DNA of 14,214 nt, taken from assembly GCA_903859265.1 (NCBI GenBank), contig CAIOLZ010000048.1:1-14214 (forward strand), in the 5' to 3' direction. The translations under genes were made by a program, and so were the position numbers. Of this stretch, positions 14,196-14,214 are shown one piece after another. This DNA is from an uncultured beta proteobacterium (lineage in GTDB: Bacteria; Pseudomonadota; Gammaproteobacteria; Burkholderiales; Burkholderiaceae_C). How positions within the stretch are numbered: the stretch's first letter is position 1; each line of letters starts with the position of its first letter. The notes beneath the pieces are model-generated. The model ran no database searches and had not been told where the DNA came from. It saw only the letters and a list, made by a program, of their open reading frames with translations.

Positions 14196-14214
14196 GGTTT
14201 GAATTTCCTTTACG

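Overview
The window looks like chromosomal DNA of a Burkholderiales bacterium, most likely Comamonadaceae (Rhodoferax/Polaromonas-like). This rests on the order cbb3 oxidase genes - ccoG - ccoH - fnr/hemN, on the protein sequences as I recognise them, and on the high-GC coding style. It is inference, because no database search was possible. Every gene except fnr lies on the minus strand, so the order of transcription runs from high to low coordinates.

Right part (about 10440-14214): the distal portion of a cbb3-type (high-affinity, microaerobic) cytochrome c oxidase operon, ccoO-ccoQ-ccoP-ccoG-ccoH plus a 91-residue membrane protein. ccoN would lie just outside the window. ccoQ is only 47 codons and is easily missed. 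The last gene meets fnr tail to tail, and the two stop codons share one CTAG.

Middle part (about 7377-10443): fnr (plus strand), which encodes an [4Fe-4S] oxygen-sensing regulator with all four cysteine ligands, is divergent from hemN (anaerobic haem synthesis). hemN is followed by a TauE/SafE (UreH/DsbD-2-like) membrane protein. The hemN-fnr gap contains a perfect FNR palindrome, TTGAT-N4-ATCAA, exactly midway between the two start codons. A second, imperfect FNR-like box overlaps the predicted fnr transcription start. Together these suggest divergent FNR control plus fnr autoregulation. Haem supply, oxidase assembly and oxygen sensing therefore sit together.

Left part (1-7289): six co-oriented genes with small gaps. 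The first three are the most unusual content: a predicted outer-membrane beta-barrel protein, a predicted exported TPR-CHAT protease with an intact His/Cys dyad, and a predicted exported FecR-domain protein with an NTF2-like C-terminus. No sigma factor, TonB receptor or two-partner secretion gene is beside them. An AT-rich 87-base gap with an 8-bp inverted repeat precedes the set. It is followed, almost without gap, by dusA (tRNA dihydrouridine synthase), an atypical alpha/beta hydrolase and a truncated EamA transporter. The last three are joined by ATGA start/stop overlaps.

The candidate undescribed system is the barrel-CHAT-FecR cassette, a possible envelope protease/sensing module. Its function is not shown by the sequence.
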